A stretch of 36,397 nucleotides of DNA from JAVBNT01 sp031551355 (GTDB lineage: Bacteria; Vulcanimicrobiota; CADAWZ01), in NCBI GenBank assembly GCA_031551355.1, contig JAVBNT010000017.1, positions 1 to 36,397 on the forward strand, in the 5' to 3' direction. Each line of letters starts with the position of its first letter. Positions within the stretch are counted from its first letter, which is position 1. A model generated the notes under the pieces. The model was not told the DNA's origin, did not search any database, and saw only the letters and a program-made list of their open reading frames with translations. The position numbers and the translations under genes are program-made. Of the stretch, positions 8,666-16,988 are shown piece by piece.

Positions 8666-9927
8666 TCGAGTCCCTCCCTGATCTGTGCCGTAGTTACAAA
8701 ATTGTTCTTGCCTTTAAAATCTTTTGCCTTATAAAGCATTTTATCGGCAATAGAAATCAAAGTATCCCCGTCCTCGCCGTCATCAGGACATCCCGAAACG
8801 CCGACACAGAAATTAATCGGCAGCTCGGCTTTGGAAACGGGAACCACAACTTTAGCCCTCTCCGTATAAAGTTCCAGCAGTATCTGCTCCGCTTCTGCAA
8901 GCGTCGTTTCCGGCAGAATAACGACAAACTCATCCCCGCCGAATCTGGTAACGATATCCGTGTGTGACAACTGGGACTTAAGAAAAAAAGCAAACCCTCT
9001 AATCAAAAGATCGCCGGCCATATGGCCGTAGGTATCGTTTATTTCCTTCAAACCGTCCAAATCAACGACCATCAGCGCAAAGGGGCGTTTATAGCGCCTC
9101 CAGCGCGATATTTCTTCCGAAAGCTTTTCATACATATACTGACGGTTGTAAAGTCCTGTAAGCTCATCGTTTAAAGCCAGTTCACGAAGCAGCGCAGTTC
9201 TTGCCAAAAATGCATTTATTCTGGCAATCAGTTCCTGAACATTAAAAGGAATTACAATATAATCATCGGCTCCGGCATTAAAAATACTCAGCTTGGAATC
9301 CAATGAAGCATCCTGAGATAAATACAATATCGGAATAGTAGATCCGTAAGGAGTATTACGTACTACCTGCAAAAGCTCTACTCCCGACAAAGACTTGAAT
9401 CCGTTTTGAAGGAGAATCAGATCCGGTTTACGTTCTTCGAAAATGGTTATCGATTCCGAAATATTGAAAGCGGTATAGATCTTGTATCTTTCATGGGTAT
9501 CAAGCTCCTGCTGAATCTTGAAATCATCGCTTCCATCACGTAAAATTAAAATATTGGGAATTTTCGAATAAGCAATGTTAGTATATTCATGGTTCTCTTT
9601 AGTCAATACAATTTTGTCCGGCAAACCGGGATTGGCATTATTAATTACATCGCTCAGCTCCTGAGTCTTTTCAAATAATTCAAACAAAGAATCAAGCGAA
9701 GCCGAGAGTCCTTCAGAAACCAGCTTACGCTCACACTCAAGAGCCTTGTCGTACATGACGGAAAAGCCGTATTTTTTACAAAACCGGGCAATCTTAAGCA
9801 AAGACTGAGATAGCTTTTCAATTTGTTTTTCCGAGGTCGGAGAATCGGCATTTTTTAACACCGACTCTCTGAGACGGTTAATTCTAAGCTTCAGCAGCAG
9901 GTACTGTATACTTGTAATTGTATTCAT
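8662..9927 (-). CDS. Pseudo-receiver-GGDEF diguanylate cyclase
   Basis: A 421-residue protein predicted to make c-di-GMP. I chose the ATG at 9927 because AGGACA precedes it. A TTG at 9966 would add 13 residues but has no close site. Residues 1-110 are helical. About 125-245 is a receiver-like domain whose phospho-acceptor Asp is Gln (PDLILLQNG) and whose conserved Lys is Ile (YIVIPF), so it is probably not phosphorylated. The GGDEF domain begins at about 255 (NDELTGLYNRQ). It has the substrate motif VDLDGLKEINDTYGHMAGD and an intact RFGGDEF signature. The inhibitory site expected upstream (RxxD) reads SHTD, so product inhibition should be weak. There is no membrane segment. It sits between a degenerate GGDEF gene (78-nt gap) and the M23 gene (4-nt overlap). 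Confidence 0.9.
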   Translation of the reverse strand: MNTITSIQYLLLKLRINRLRESVLKNADSPTSEKQIEKLSQSLLKIARFCKKYGFSVMYDKALECERKLVSEGLSASLDSLFELFEKTQELSDVINNANPGLPDKIVLTKENHEYTNIAYSKIPNILILRDGSDDFKIQQELDTHERYKIYTAFNISESITIFEERKPDLILLQNGFKSLSGVELLQVVRNTPYGSTIPILYLSQDASLDSKLSIFNAGADDYIVIPFNVQELIARINAFLARTALLRELALNDELTGLYNRQYMYEKLSEEISRWRRYKRPFALMVVDLDGLKEINDTYGHMAGDLLIRGFAFFLKSQLSHTDIVTRFGGDEFVVILPETTLAEAEQILLELYTERAKVVVPVSKAELPINFCVGVSGCPDDGEDGDTLISIADKMLYKAKDFKGKNNFVTTAQIREGLE

Positions 9928-10005
9928 AATTGTCCTGTAATCCCGGCTATAATATATTTTCGCCAACCGTTAAAAATAAAGTTCCCCCAATATTATCCCA
10001 TAAAA

Positions 10006-11910
10006 TTAAAGCGCGTCTGCGATGACGGTATTATTACCGCCCACCGCCTTTGCCCTTCCAAGAGCATTTTCAACAGATGCAATCAATTCATCCCTCCCGC
10101 CGGCATCAGACGGGAAGTTTGCCACACCGATAGATATCGTGGTCGTTCCTCTTGATCTGCGCATTCTCGCCATATTCCGCATTTCAAAAGCTGTCCTTAT
10201 CCTCTCCGCAATAAGGCCCGCATTCGTCTTATCCGACTGCAGCAGAATAACGACAAACTGACCGGCCTGAACCCTCGCCGCCACATCCGTTTCTCTCGTG
10301 TGGGCTCTTATGACCTCTGAGGCTTCCTTTAACACATCATCCCCCCAGGCTGTTCCGAAATCATTGTTTAGCGGGACAAAGTTATCTATATCAAGAAGCA
10401 ATATCGACAAATCCGTCTTATAACGCTTACTGCGCTTGATTTCTTCGCCGAAGCGTTCATTAAAATAAATCGAGTTATAAAGTCCGGTCAAATCATCAAA
10501 CATACCCCCGGAAATCGTTTTCTGGAACAACTGCGCATTTTGAAGCGTGACGGCAGCAATAGCGGCAAAAGAATTGGCAATTTCCGCCATGTCGGCATTA
10601 AAACCGTAATTATCCTGCTTCCCGAGATAAAAAACACCAAGAATTTCTTCTTCATATAGAATAGGAACAACAAGAGCACTTTTTTCATAGTTTAAAAGTG
10701 TCTGATATTCTTTACCTTCAAATGCTATGCTGCCGCTGTCAACTATAATCGTTTTTTGGCGTTCCGCAACCAACCCCGGAAGACCTTCACCGATTCTCAC
10801 ACTGAAATTTCTGAAAAAGTCGGAATACGGACTGTAGACCATTTCCGCAAAAATTTCCGTTCTGCCGTCAATCGTATCAAGCATAAAGATTATACAGGTC
10901 TGAACAGGTATAAGCTTGAGAAAATTTTCAATAACCGATACGTATGCCTCCTGAAGATTAAGGCTTTTATTCAACTCGACTGATATCTCCAAAAGCGCCC
11001 TGGCCTTTTCGGACTGCTTCTTATATTCAGCGACATCCATTTCCATCTTCTGGCTGCGTTTTTCAAATAATTGATTTATTTCATTTTCTTTTTCGCGGAA
11101 AAGCTCCGACTGTGCTGCGTTATGATTCTTTTGATCGTGATATTTTTTATAATTCTTTTCAAGCTCTTCCTGAGCTTCCGCCAGTTTTGAACGGCATTTT
11201 TCAATCTCAACTTCCTTCTCTATCAGAGCATTGGAAAGCCCCTGTATCGTTTCTTTATCATGAAGCGTATCCTCAATAATCAGCGTTTTCTCCTCCTGGC
11301 CCTGTTTATAAAGAAATACTTTTTCCGCCTCAATCTGCAGCGAAACAGAGTAAGCCCAAACGGTGGAAATAACATAGGTAGCAAAGAATATCAGCGACTG
11401 TATCAAAAGCCCCCGTCTGGCATCCTTAATCAGCATCCTTCCGGCCTCAGGATCATCCTGAGGAACGGCGATATTCATGATGCCGACAAATTCTATCATT
11501 ACAATTACCATAAAGAAAATGCCGAGAACAATCAGCAGAATAAGCCAGGGATAATCGCCGAACGCAGCTTCAAGAACCGGCACGGCAAGCGCAAGCAGTA
11601 AGTATCCGCTGCCGAGGACGGCACAGGTTAGCAGTCCCACACAGCAATCAGAAACAATAAGCAGCGTCAAATTAGTCTTATTTGAATGAAATTTCAAAAA
11701 CCAAAACGAAGCCAGAATATGGTACATTACCAGTCCAATGGAAAGAACTACCGAAAGTCCGCCCGACATCGGCAGTTTAAAGACAGTAACGGAATCCGTA
11801 TTACCGGCCAGTGCCGTTATGACAAGTCCCAAAATCAGTGCAAGGCCTCTGAAAGCGACAACATAGGCTCTGAGTTTTTCAGATTTTACAAATACTTCTG
11901 CAGGCTCCAT
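10006..11910 (-). CDS. Membrane GAF-GGDEF protein with degenerate catalytic motif
   Basis: A 634-residue inner-membrane signalling protein. About six hydrophobic segments lie in residues 14-190, followed by a long charged coiled coil (about 193-310), a GAF domain (about 305-460) and a GGDEF domain (from FDDLTGLYNS at 471). The catalytic signature is QAGQF (548-552; codons 10269-10255) instead of GGDEF, and the usual GH after the substrate Asn is altered (LNNDFGTAWGDD). The inhibitory-site RETD (539-542) is intact. By family knowledge such proteins are usually inactive as cyclases but can still bind c-di-GMP. I infer a receptor or regulator role, perhaps for the active cyclase encoded 78 nt downstream. 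The ATG at 11910 has only a weak AGG upstream. Confidence 0.88.
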   Translation of the reverse strand: MEPAEVFVKSEKLRAYVVAFRGLALILGLVITALAGNTDSVTVFKLPMSGGLSVVLSIGLVMYHILASFWFLKFHSNKTNLTLLIVSDCCVGLLTCAVLGSGYLLLALAVPVLEAAFGDYPWLILLIVLGIFFMVIVMIEFVGIMNIAVPQDDPEAGRMLIKDARRGLLIQSLIFFATYVISTVWAYSVSLQIEAEKVFLYKQGQEEKTLIIEDTLHDKETIQGLSNALIEKEVEIEKCRSKLAEAQEELEKNYKKYHDQKNHNAAQSELFREKENEINQLFEKRSQKMEMDVAEYKKQSEKARALLEISVELNKSLNLQEAYVSVIENFLKLIPVQTCIIFMLDTIDGRTEIFAEMVYSPYSDFFRNFSVRIGEGLPGLVAERQKTIIVDSGSIAFEGKEYQTLLNYEKSALVVPILYEEEILGVFYLGKQDNYGFNADMAEIANSFAAIAAVTLQNAQLFQKTISGGMFDDLTGLYNSIYFNERFGEEIKRSKRYKTDLSILLLDIDNFVPLNNDFGTAWGDDVLKEASEVIRAHTRETDVAARVQAGQFVVILLQSDKTNAGLIAERIRTAFEMRNMARMRRSRGTTTISIGVANFPSDAGGRDELIASVENALGRAKAVGGNNTVIADAL

Positions 11911-12076
11911 TGATATTTACCTAAAAATCCTTAAAACATTATTTTCAGTGATGGTTTTGATGAAAATTTCACATAGAATCTAAACTAGAAATTTTCTCCG
12001 CACAGCCGATTTATCCTTTTAAACCAAACAAAAGAAGAGTAAAATTACAAACTTGGATAACGCCGGTAAAAAGTCG

Positions 12077-12104
12077 TGACTGAATGCTGTTTTTGTGCTA
12101 AAAT
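12077..12104 (+). promoter_or_regulatory. Candidate mfd promoter with extended -10
   Basis: TGACTG (12077-12082), a 16-bp spacer and TAAAAT (12099-12104), with TG one base ahead of the -10, resemble a sigma-70 extended -10 promoter. The site lies in the 277-bp divergent gap between the membrane GAF-GGDEF gene and mfd, about 100 nt ahead of mfd. It was judged by eye only. Confidence 0.35.
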
Positions 12105-12208
12105 ATTTCACAATCAATTACACAAAAGCAAAGATACAATCCCCTGTTAAACAATAAATTTATGACACAAAGTAAAGATACGGTCCTATGCTCCAAGGAG
12201 AAAAACAG

Positions 12209-15200
12209 TTGCCCGATACATTTATAGATTTTTACTCAAACCATAGCACGTTCGAAAAAATAAAGCAGAAAACAGCGGAAAAAAAGCCATATTCCGTATC
12301 AGGCCTGTGTACTTCGTCAAAACCATTCATAATCTCAATGCTGGCCAAAGATTTGACGCTGCCCGCACTTTGCCTGACGTCCGACGCCAGCCGCGCGGAA
12401 ATACTGTCTGAAGGCATAGCCATTTTTTCAAATTCAGGCTTGCAGATGCAGACCCTGACATCCGACGATACGGAAGAAGATGCCGAGCTTGCCGGTGTGG
12501 CGGAAAAAATATTAAAAAAAGCACCGGTTCTCGTAGTTTCCGATTTAATGTCCATATCCAGAAAAGTCGAATCTCCCGATTCTCTGCTCAAAAACTCCAT
12601 CACCATAAAAAAGGGCCAGCAAGTTTCGATCGAGCTGTTGATGGAGACTCTTATAGAAAAAGGGTTTACAAGAAAACATATGGTCGAAAAAAGAAGGGAC
12701 TTTTCCGTAAGAGGGTTTGTTTTTGATATCTATCCGTTGACGGTTCAGCCGGTAAGAATTGAGTTTTTCGGCGACACGGTGGAATCGATCAGAATTTTCG
12801 AAATAGAATCGCAGCGTTCCCGGCAGGAAATACAGGCTGTAACACTGTTCTCAATAGATAAAAATGAAAGCCTGTCGACAATATTGGATTATTTTGACAA
12901 ATCGTCAGCAATAATCCTTGACGAACCGGCGCAGTTGAAACTGGCGGCACTGGAAAGGGAGCCGTTTGTTTCCTGGGAGGACATATCCCTCAAGCTTGCC
13001 AACAGGCAGACGATCAGTTTATCTTCATGGGGCAAAGAAGAAGAAATACATATAAATACCGGTCAAATACCACCGTTTAACAAAAATGTCGGTTCATTCA
13101 TCGAATTTGTCAGAGAACATGAAGGAAAAAAAATTGTCGTATTTACGTCACAGGCATCAAGGCTTTCGGAAATACTCTCGCAGGAAAATCTGAATGTAGA
13201 TGCGGATCTTGTCAACTTTTCAAAGAGTTCGACAACGATAATAAACAAACCGCTATACGAAGGCTTTCACGTTGATGACAGCCTGTATGTTATCAGCGAC
13301 AAAGAACTTTTCGGCTCTCCCAGACGCAGTACCAGGACTGTAAAACGCGATATTCCGCTTAAGCTTGAGGATCTCAAAAACGGCGATTACATCGTCCATT
13401 CCACACACGGCATTGGGCTCTATCATGGGTTGGAAACAAAAACAATAGACTCCATCGCCCGTGAATTTCTCCACATCGAATATGCTAAAGGCGACAAGCT
13501 GTTTCTGCCGGTGGATCAGATACATCTGATCCAAAAGTTCGCCCAGACCGAGGAATCACGCCCGGGACTTTCAAAAATGGGCGGCAAGGAATGGAAAAAC
13601 ACCAAAGCCAAGGTAAAAGAAGAGGTTGAAAAAATAGCCGCTCACCTGCTGGAACTGTATGCAAAACGTGAAGCCGCTCCCGGATTTGCCTTCTCACCGG
13701 ATACTCCATGGCAGGGAGAAATGGAAGACAGTTTCCCATACAGTGAAACCGATGATCAGATGAAAGCAATTGAACAGTCTAAAAAGGACATGGAAACGCC
13801 AAGGCCGATGGAAAGGCTGATTTGCGGGGATGCCGGATACGGAAAAACGGAAGTGGCGCTGCGCTGTGCATTCAAAGCCGTAATGGACGGCAAACAGGTG
13901 GCAATGCTGGCGCCGACAACACTGCTTGCCGAACAGCACTATCTAACTTTTTCCGAACGCTTTGCTCCGTTTCCGGTAAAAGTCGATCTGCTTTCAAGGT
14001 TTCGCACCAATGCCCAGCAAAAAAACTGTATTGAACGGCTGGAAACAGGCGAGCTTGATATCGTAATCGGCACGCACAGAATGCTTTCCAAAGACGTAAA
14101 ATTCAAAAATCTCGGACTTGTAGTCGTTGACGAAGAACAGCATTTCGGGGTCATCCACAAGGAAAAACTGCGTGAGTTTTCCGCCGGAGTCGATACTATG
14201 CTGCTGTCGGCAACGCCGATTCCCAGGACGCTTTACCTGACGATGTCCGGAGTAAGGGACCTTTCTGTTATATCCACCCCGCCCTATAACAGAAGGCCGA
14301 TAAAAACATACATCTTCCCGTTCCAGAACGACGTGATCAAAGGAGCGATAATCAGGGAAAAAGAACGCGGAGGCCAGGTTTTTTTCCTTCACAACAGAGT
14401 TAACGGAATTGAAAGCGTCGCTCTCAACATCTCCAAACTGGTACCCGGCATCAGAGTGGCTACGGCACATGGACAGATGAGTGAGGAAAGACTGGAAAAC
14501 ACGGTAAAAGATTTTCTCGAAGGAAATTATGACGTCCTCGTATGCACGACCATCATCCAGAGCGGTATTGATATGCCGAACGTCAACACGATCATCATCA
14601 ACAATGCCTATGGTTTCGGCCTCGCCCAGCTTTACCAAATACGCGGACGCGTGGGACGCAGCCATCATCAGGCTTATTCATATTTGCTATATCCGCCTCA
14701 CAGAACACTTACCGACACGGCCAAACAGAGAATGGAAATACTTAAGGACTTTACCGAACTTGGCAGCGGTTTCCACGTGGCGATGAAAGATCTCGAACTG
14801 CGCGGCGCCGGAGACATTCTCGGCAAAGCACAGCACGGCTTTATGAAATCGGTCGGTTTTGATCTATACTGCCAGCTGCTGGCCGAAGCCGTAGCGGAAC
14901 TGAAGGGCACGCCGATAACGAAGGACATCGGTTCTCCGGTAATAGAACTGCCGGTATCCGCTTATATACCGGATTCATATATTGAGGATCAGGCTCAGAA
15001 ACTGACGATGTACAGACGCGTAAGCGCCATCTCTTCGGAAGACGATATAAAAAATATCAAGGATGAATTCAAAGACCGTTTCGGTTCATTGCCGGAAGAG
15101 CTTTTTAACCTGCTTGATATTGCAAAAATAAAATTAATGCTGATGGATATGCTGATCCCCAAACTCAGTTATTCTAAACTGGATCTGTTTATGCTGATGC

Positions 15201-15379
15201 CCTTCTTTAACGGTTTCAGCCGCAGCGAACTGAAAAAAATGCGGGAAATAATGGTGCCGTTTGAAGTCGAAAACAACAGAATGACGATCTACGGCATCCT
15301 CAACGATGAATACTGGATGGAAATATTTACAGAGTTTATGGAGAAGTTCAGGGAGATTATGAGGAATCGGGAAGGTTAG
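12209..15379 (+). CDS. mfd: Transcription-repair coupling factor Mfd
   Basis: An SF2 translocase that removes stalled RNA polymerase from lesions and recruits UvrA. I prefer the TTG at 12209, since AAGGAG ends 8 nt before it. The in-frame ATG at 12188 (1063 residues) has no visible site. Counting from that ATG: a UvrB-like N-terminal region lies at about 35-220 (RRDFSVRGFVFDIYP, EFFGDTVESIR), the RNA polymerase interaction (CarD-like) domain at about 394-450 (GDYIVHSTHGIGLYHGL), Walker A GDAGYGKTE at 547-555, motif II DEEQHFG at 648-654, then SATPIPRTL, TTIIQSGIDMPN, RGRVGRS and the C-terminal TRCF domain. It is somewhat shorter than E. coli Mfd (about 1150), mostly in the N-terminal half. 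It stands alone as a single plus-strand gene. Confidence 0.97.
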   Translation: MPDTFIDFYSNHSTFEKIKQKTAEKKPYSVSGLCTSSKPFIISMLAKDLTLPALCLTSDASRAEILSEGIAIFSNSGLQMQTLTSDDTEEDAELAGVAEKILKKAPVLVVSDLMSISRKVESPDSLLKNSITIKKGQQVSIELLMETLIEKGFTRKHMVEKRRDFSVRGFVFDIYPLTVQPVRIEFFGDTVESIRIFEIESQRSRQEIQAVTLFSIDKNESLSTILDYFDKSSAIILDEPAQLKLAALEREPFVSWEDISLKLANRQTISLSSWGKEEEIHINTGQIPPFNKNVGSFIEFVREHEGKKIVVFTSQASRLSEILSQENLNVDADLVNFSKSSTTIINKPLYEGFHVDDSLYVISDKELFGSPRRSTRTVKRDIPLKLEDLKNGDYIVHSTHGIGLYHGLETKTIDSIAREFLHIEYAKGDKLFLPVDQIHLIQKFAQTEESRPGLSKMGGKEWKNTKAKVKEEVEKIAAHLLELYAKREAAPGFAFSPDTPWQGEMEDSFPYSETDDQMKAIEQSKKDMETPRPMERLICGDAGYGKTEVALRCAFKAVMDGKQVAMLAPTTLLAEQHYLTFSERFAPFPVKVDLLSRFRTNAQQKNCIERLETGELDIVIGTHRMLSKDVKFKNLGLVVVDEEQHFGVIHKEKLREFSAGVDTMLLSATPIPRTLYLTMSGVRDLSVISTPPYNRRPIKTYIFPFQNDVIKGAIIREKERGGQVFFLHNRVNGIESVALNISKLVPGIRVATAHGQMSEERLENTVKDFLEGNYDVLVCTTIIQSGIDMPNVNTIIINNAYGFGLAQLYQIRGRVGRSHHQAYSYLLYPPHRTLTDTAKQRMEILKDFTELGSGFHVAMKDLELRGAGDILGKAQHGFMKSVGFDLYCQLLAEAVAELKGTPITKDIGSPVIELPVSAYIPDSYIEDQAQKLTMYRRVSAISSEDDIKNIKDEFKDRFGSLPEELFNLLDIAKIKLMLMDMLIPKLSYSKLDLFMLMPFFNGFSRSELKKMREIMVPFEVENNRMTIYGILNDEYWMEIFTEFMEKFREIMRNREG

Positions 15380-15485
15380 TTTTTTACCGCTATCTAAAGC
15401 TAATCACTTCATTATATTAACCCTGCTGTTTCCGTGGCTGTTTTTAACAATAGAGCTTTGCAAATTTCTCTTAACTTAAACTTTT

Positions 15486-15545
15486 TCAGTCAGATTTTTT
15501 AGATAGATTTCGCAAAAGAGCTTTTAATTGCGTTGACGTTTTCAC
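15486..15545 (-). pseudogene. Truncated AbiEii-type toxin, first 19 codons only
   Basis: A GTG at 15545 overlaps the AbiEi antitoxin stop as GTGA and has GGAGG 7-8 nt upstream, the usual layout of an abiE operon. The frame encodes MKTSTQLKALLRNLSKKSD and then TGA. This resembles the conserved start of AbiEii nucleotidyltransferases (MKxxxQLKAxIRNLAK). The remainder of the roughly 280-residue toxin is missing, and the 3' end of mfd follows about 100 bp away. I read this as a toxin gene lost by deletion, leaving its antitoxin behind. Confidence 0.7.
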
Positions 15546-16135
15546 AGGAGTACCTCCATATAACTTCTTAACAGCTTTAAAACCTGAAAGTACTCCGCCA
15601 TATGCATGAGGGTGTTTAAGTTTTTATCTCTTCGTTTGACATAACGCTTAATTGCATCGGTCAGGATAGTTATGTCAATCTGATTCCGGCTTCGCAGGCA
15701 ATCGCAAATTGTACGTTCTAAATTATATACGGTGATGATATTTCCAAATATAGTCGGAAGCTCCGTTAAGCCTTTTTCATAAAGTTCACGCTTGATAGTA
15801 AAAACATTAAAACCTTCCTGAGATAGTCTTGTAGTGTTATATCCGGTCGGAACTGTTACTGTATATTTTACGGGATCGCGATCCGTCAAATCATGCAAAA
15901 ATAAAGCCGTTTCATGAGAATATATAATTTTTGAGCGCCGCAGTTGTGCAACGTACATTTTATCAATAAACTCATCAGGCAAAGCATACACACCAAAAGA
16001 AACCCGCTCTAATTCGCCGGATTTAACAAGAAGGCGCAGACGCTCATTCGAAACACCGACCCCATTCGCCTGGGCAGTAGTAATGATGCCGCCGTTTTGC
16101 GCTAAAATTTGGCTCAATCCATTAGGTATAGGCAA
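15542..16135 (-). CDS. AbiEi-family type IV antitoxin, now without its toxin
   Basis: A 197-residue protein of the AbiEi family: an N-terminal winged-helix DNA-binding domain (about residues 5-55, GIITTAQANGVGVSNERLRLLVKSGELERVSFGVY in outline) followed by the AbiEi C-terminal domain (YSHETALFLHDL, TVTVPTGYN). By family knowledge AbiEi represses its own operon and counteracts AbiEii. I place the start at the TTG of 16135, which has GGAG 8 nt upstream. A TTG at 16180 would add 15 residues. Its partner is cut to 19 codons (15486-15545), so only the repressor function could remain. An IS256-type remnant begins about 50 bp upstream, so the native promoter may be lost. Confidence 0.82.
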   Translation of the reverse strand: MPIPNGLSQILAQNGGIITTAQANGVGVSNERLRLLVKSGELERVSFGVYALPDEFIDKMYVAQLRRSKIIYSHETALFLHDLTDRDPVKYTVTVPTGYNTTRLSQEGFNVFTIKRELYEKGLTELPTIFGNIITVYNLERTICDCLRSRNQIDITILTDAIKRYVKRRDKNLNTLMHMAEYFQVLKLLRSYMEVLL

Positions 16136-16185
16136 ACCACTTATCTCCAATTTGATTTTTATGCTTTTATAGCAACACAAACCAG

Positions 16186-16558
16186 CATCAAAATCAAATC
16201 TTACAAAAGATTAAGAATAAGGTAAGCAAGTCTAAATCTGTTTTTCCAACAGATGACAGTTTGTTGAAAATGTTGTATCTTGCAATGATTATATATCACA
16301 AAAAAACGGACTGGCCTCCAGAAAGACTGGGGCTAATATATGCCAAATTGGAAGTATCTTTTCTTGACAGAATGCCATAGCCGAAACCGGCCGACAAATC
16401 AAGAGTTAATAAACGGCTGCGCCGCCCTTGACAAGCCTGCCGATTTCCAACTAGGATAAAAGCAGAGGCATGTTCGCCCGAAAGCTTACATGCCTCAACA
16501 AAATATTTCGTTTTATTTTATATCAATTTAGACTTTACACGAAGTCCGGGAAAGATCC
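16186..16558 (+). mobile_element. IS256-family transposase C-terminal remnant
   Basis: An open frame to the TAG at 16378-16380 encodes the last 60 or so residues of a Transposase_mut/IS256-type transposase: QKIKNKVSKSKSVFPTDDSL, then LKMLYLAMI, then WPPERLGLIYAKLEVSF. The match to the conserved C-terminus ('K.K..FPTDDSLLKMLYLAM') is strong. Everything N-terminal of it is missing, since the AbiEi gene lies there on the opposite strand. A 9-bp hairpin (16465-16473/16488-16496) follows. The sequence at about 16530-16558 (GACTTTACACGAAGTCCGGG) could be the right terminal inverted repeat. The element cannot transpose by itself. Confidence 0.75.
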
Positions 16559-16566
16559 TTTTAAAA

Positions 16567-16853
16567 TGACTCTGGCTCGTTTTGATAGACAAAAACTTTT
16601 TATGATATTCTCGTAAATTACGTAACGATCATAGTTTTTCGTTCGCAAACGACAAATGCCTTGCTCTTGCTAAAGAAGTTAAAATAATTGTTAACGAAAA
16701 AGCATTTACAAACTGATCAACTCGCTATGACATAAAAAATCAGTTGAATATGAACTTAACCGTGCTGCTCTACAAAAATGACTATCCGCCTGAATGGAAT
16801 GAAGAAGTATAAAGGTTCTGGAGCAAACGGAAAAATTCAAGAAGTATGAGTAA
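16567..16853 (+). pseudogene. Decayed C-terminus of type I restriction subunit HsdR
   Basis: From 16627 one frame reads HSFSFANDKCLALAKEVKII, then VNEKAFTN, TGA (16714-16716), STRYDIKNQLNMNLTVLLYK, NDYPPEWNEEV and TAA at 16810. The next frame continues with KVLEQTEKFKKYE and TAA at 16851. This is the recognisable C-terminal tail of HsdR-type type I restriction enzymes (K.FTDWS.R.DIK..L..DL..LL...GYPP). A Trp codon has become TGA, and there is a frameshift at about 16808. FYDILV-like residues in another frame near 16590 suggest further decay. No hsdM or hsdS is present, so it is a relic of a lost restriction system. Confidence 0.7.
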
Positions 16854-16988
16854 TTTGCTGTTAGATAAGAACTTTTTAATAAATATTCTGTTGTTTATGC
16901 ATTATCAATCAACATTCCAAACAAAACAAATGATTATAAAATTTTTAAAATTAAAATAAAATGTTTTTTTGCAAACAAAATAAATCTT

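Noticed and set aside
13994..14668. 224-codon minus-strand frame
   Set aside because: It is antisense to the helicase domain of mfd and has no recognisable motif or start signal.
15404..15485. Further pieces of AbiEii between the stub and mfd
   Set aside because: The minus-strand frame there (REICKALLLKTATETAGLI) does not resemble the expected toxin sequence.
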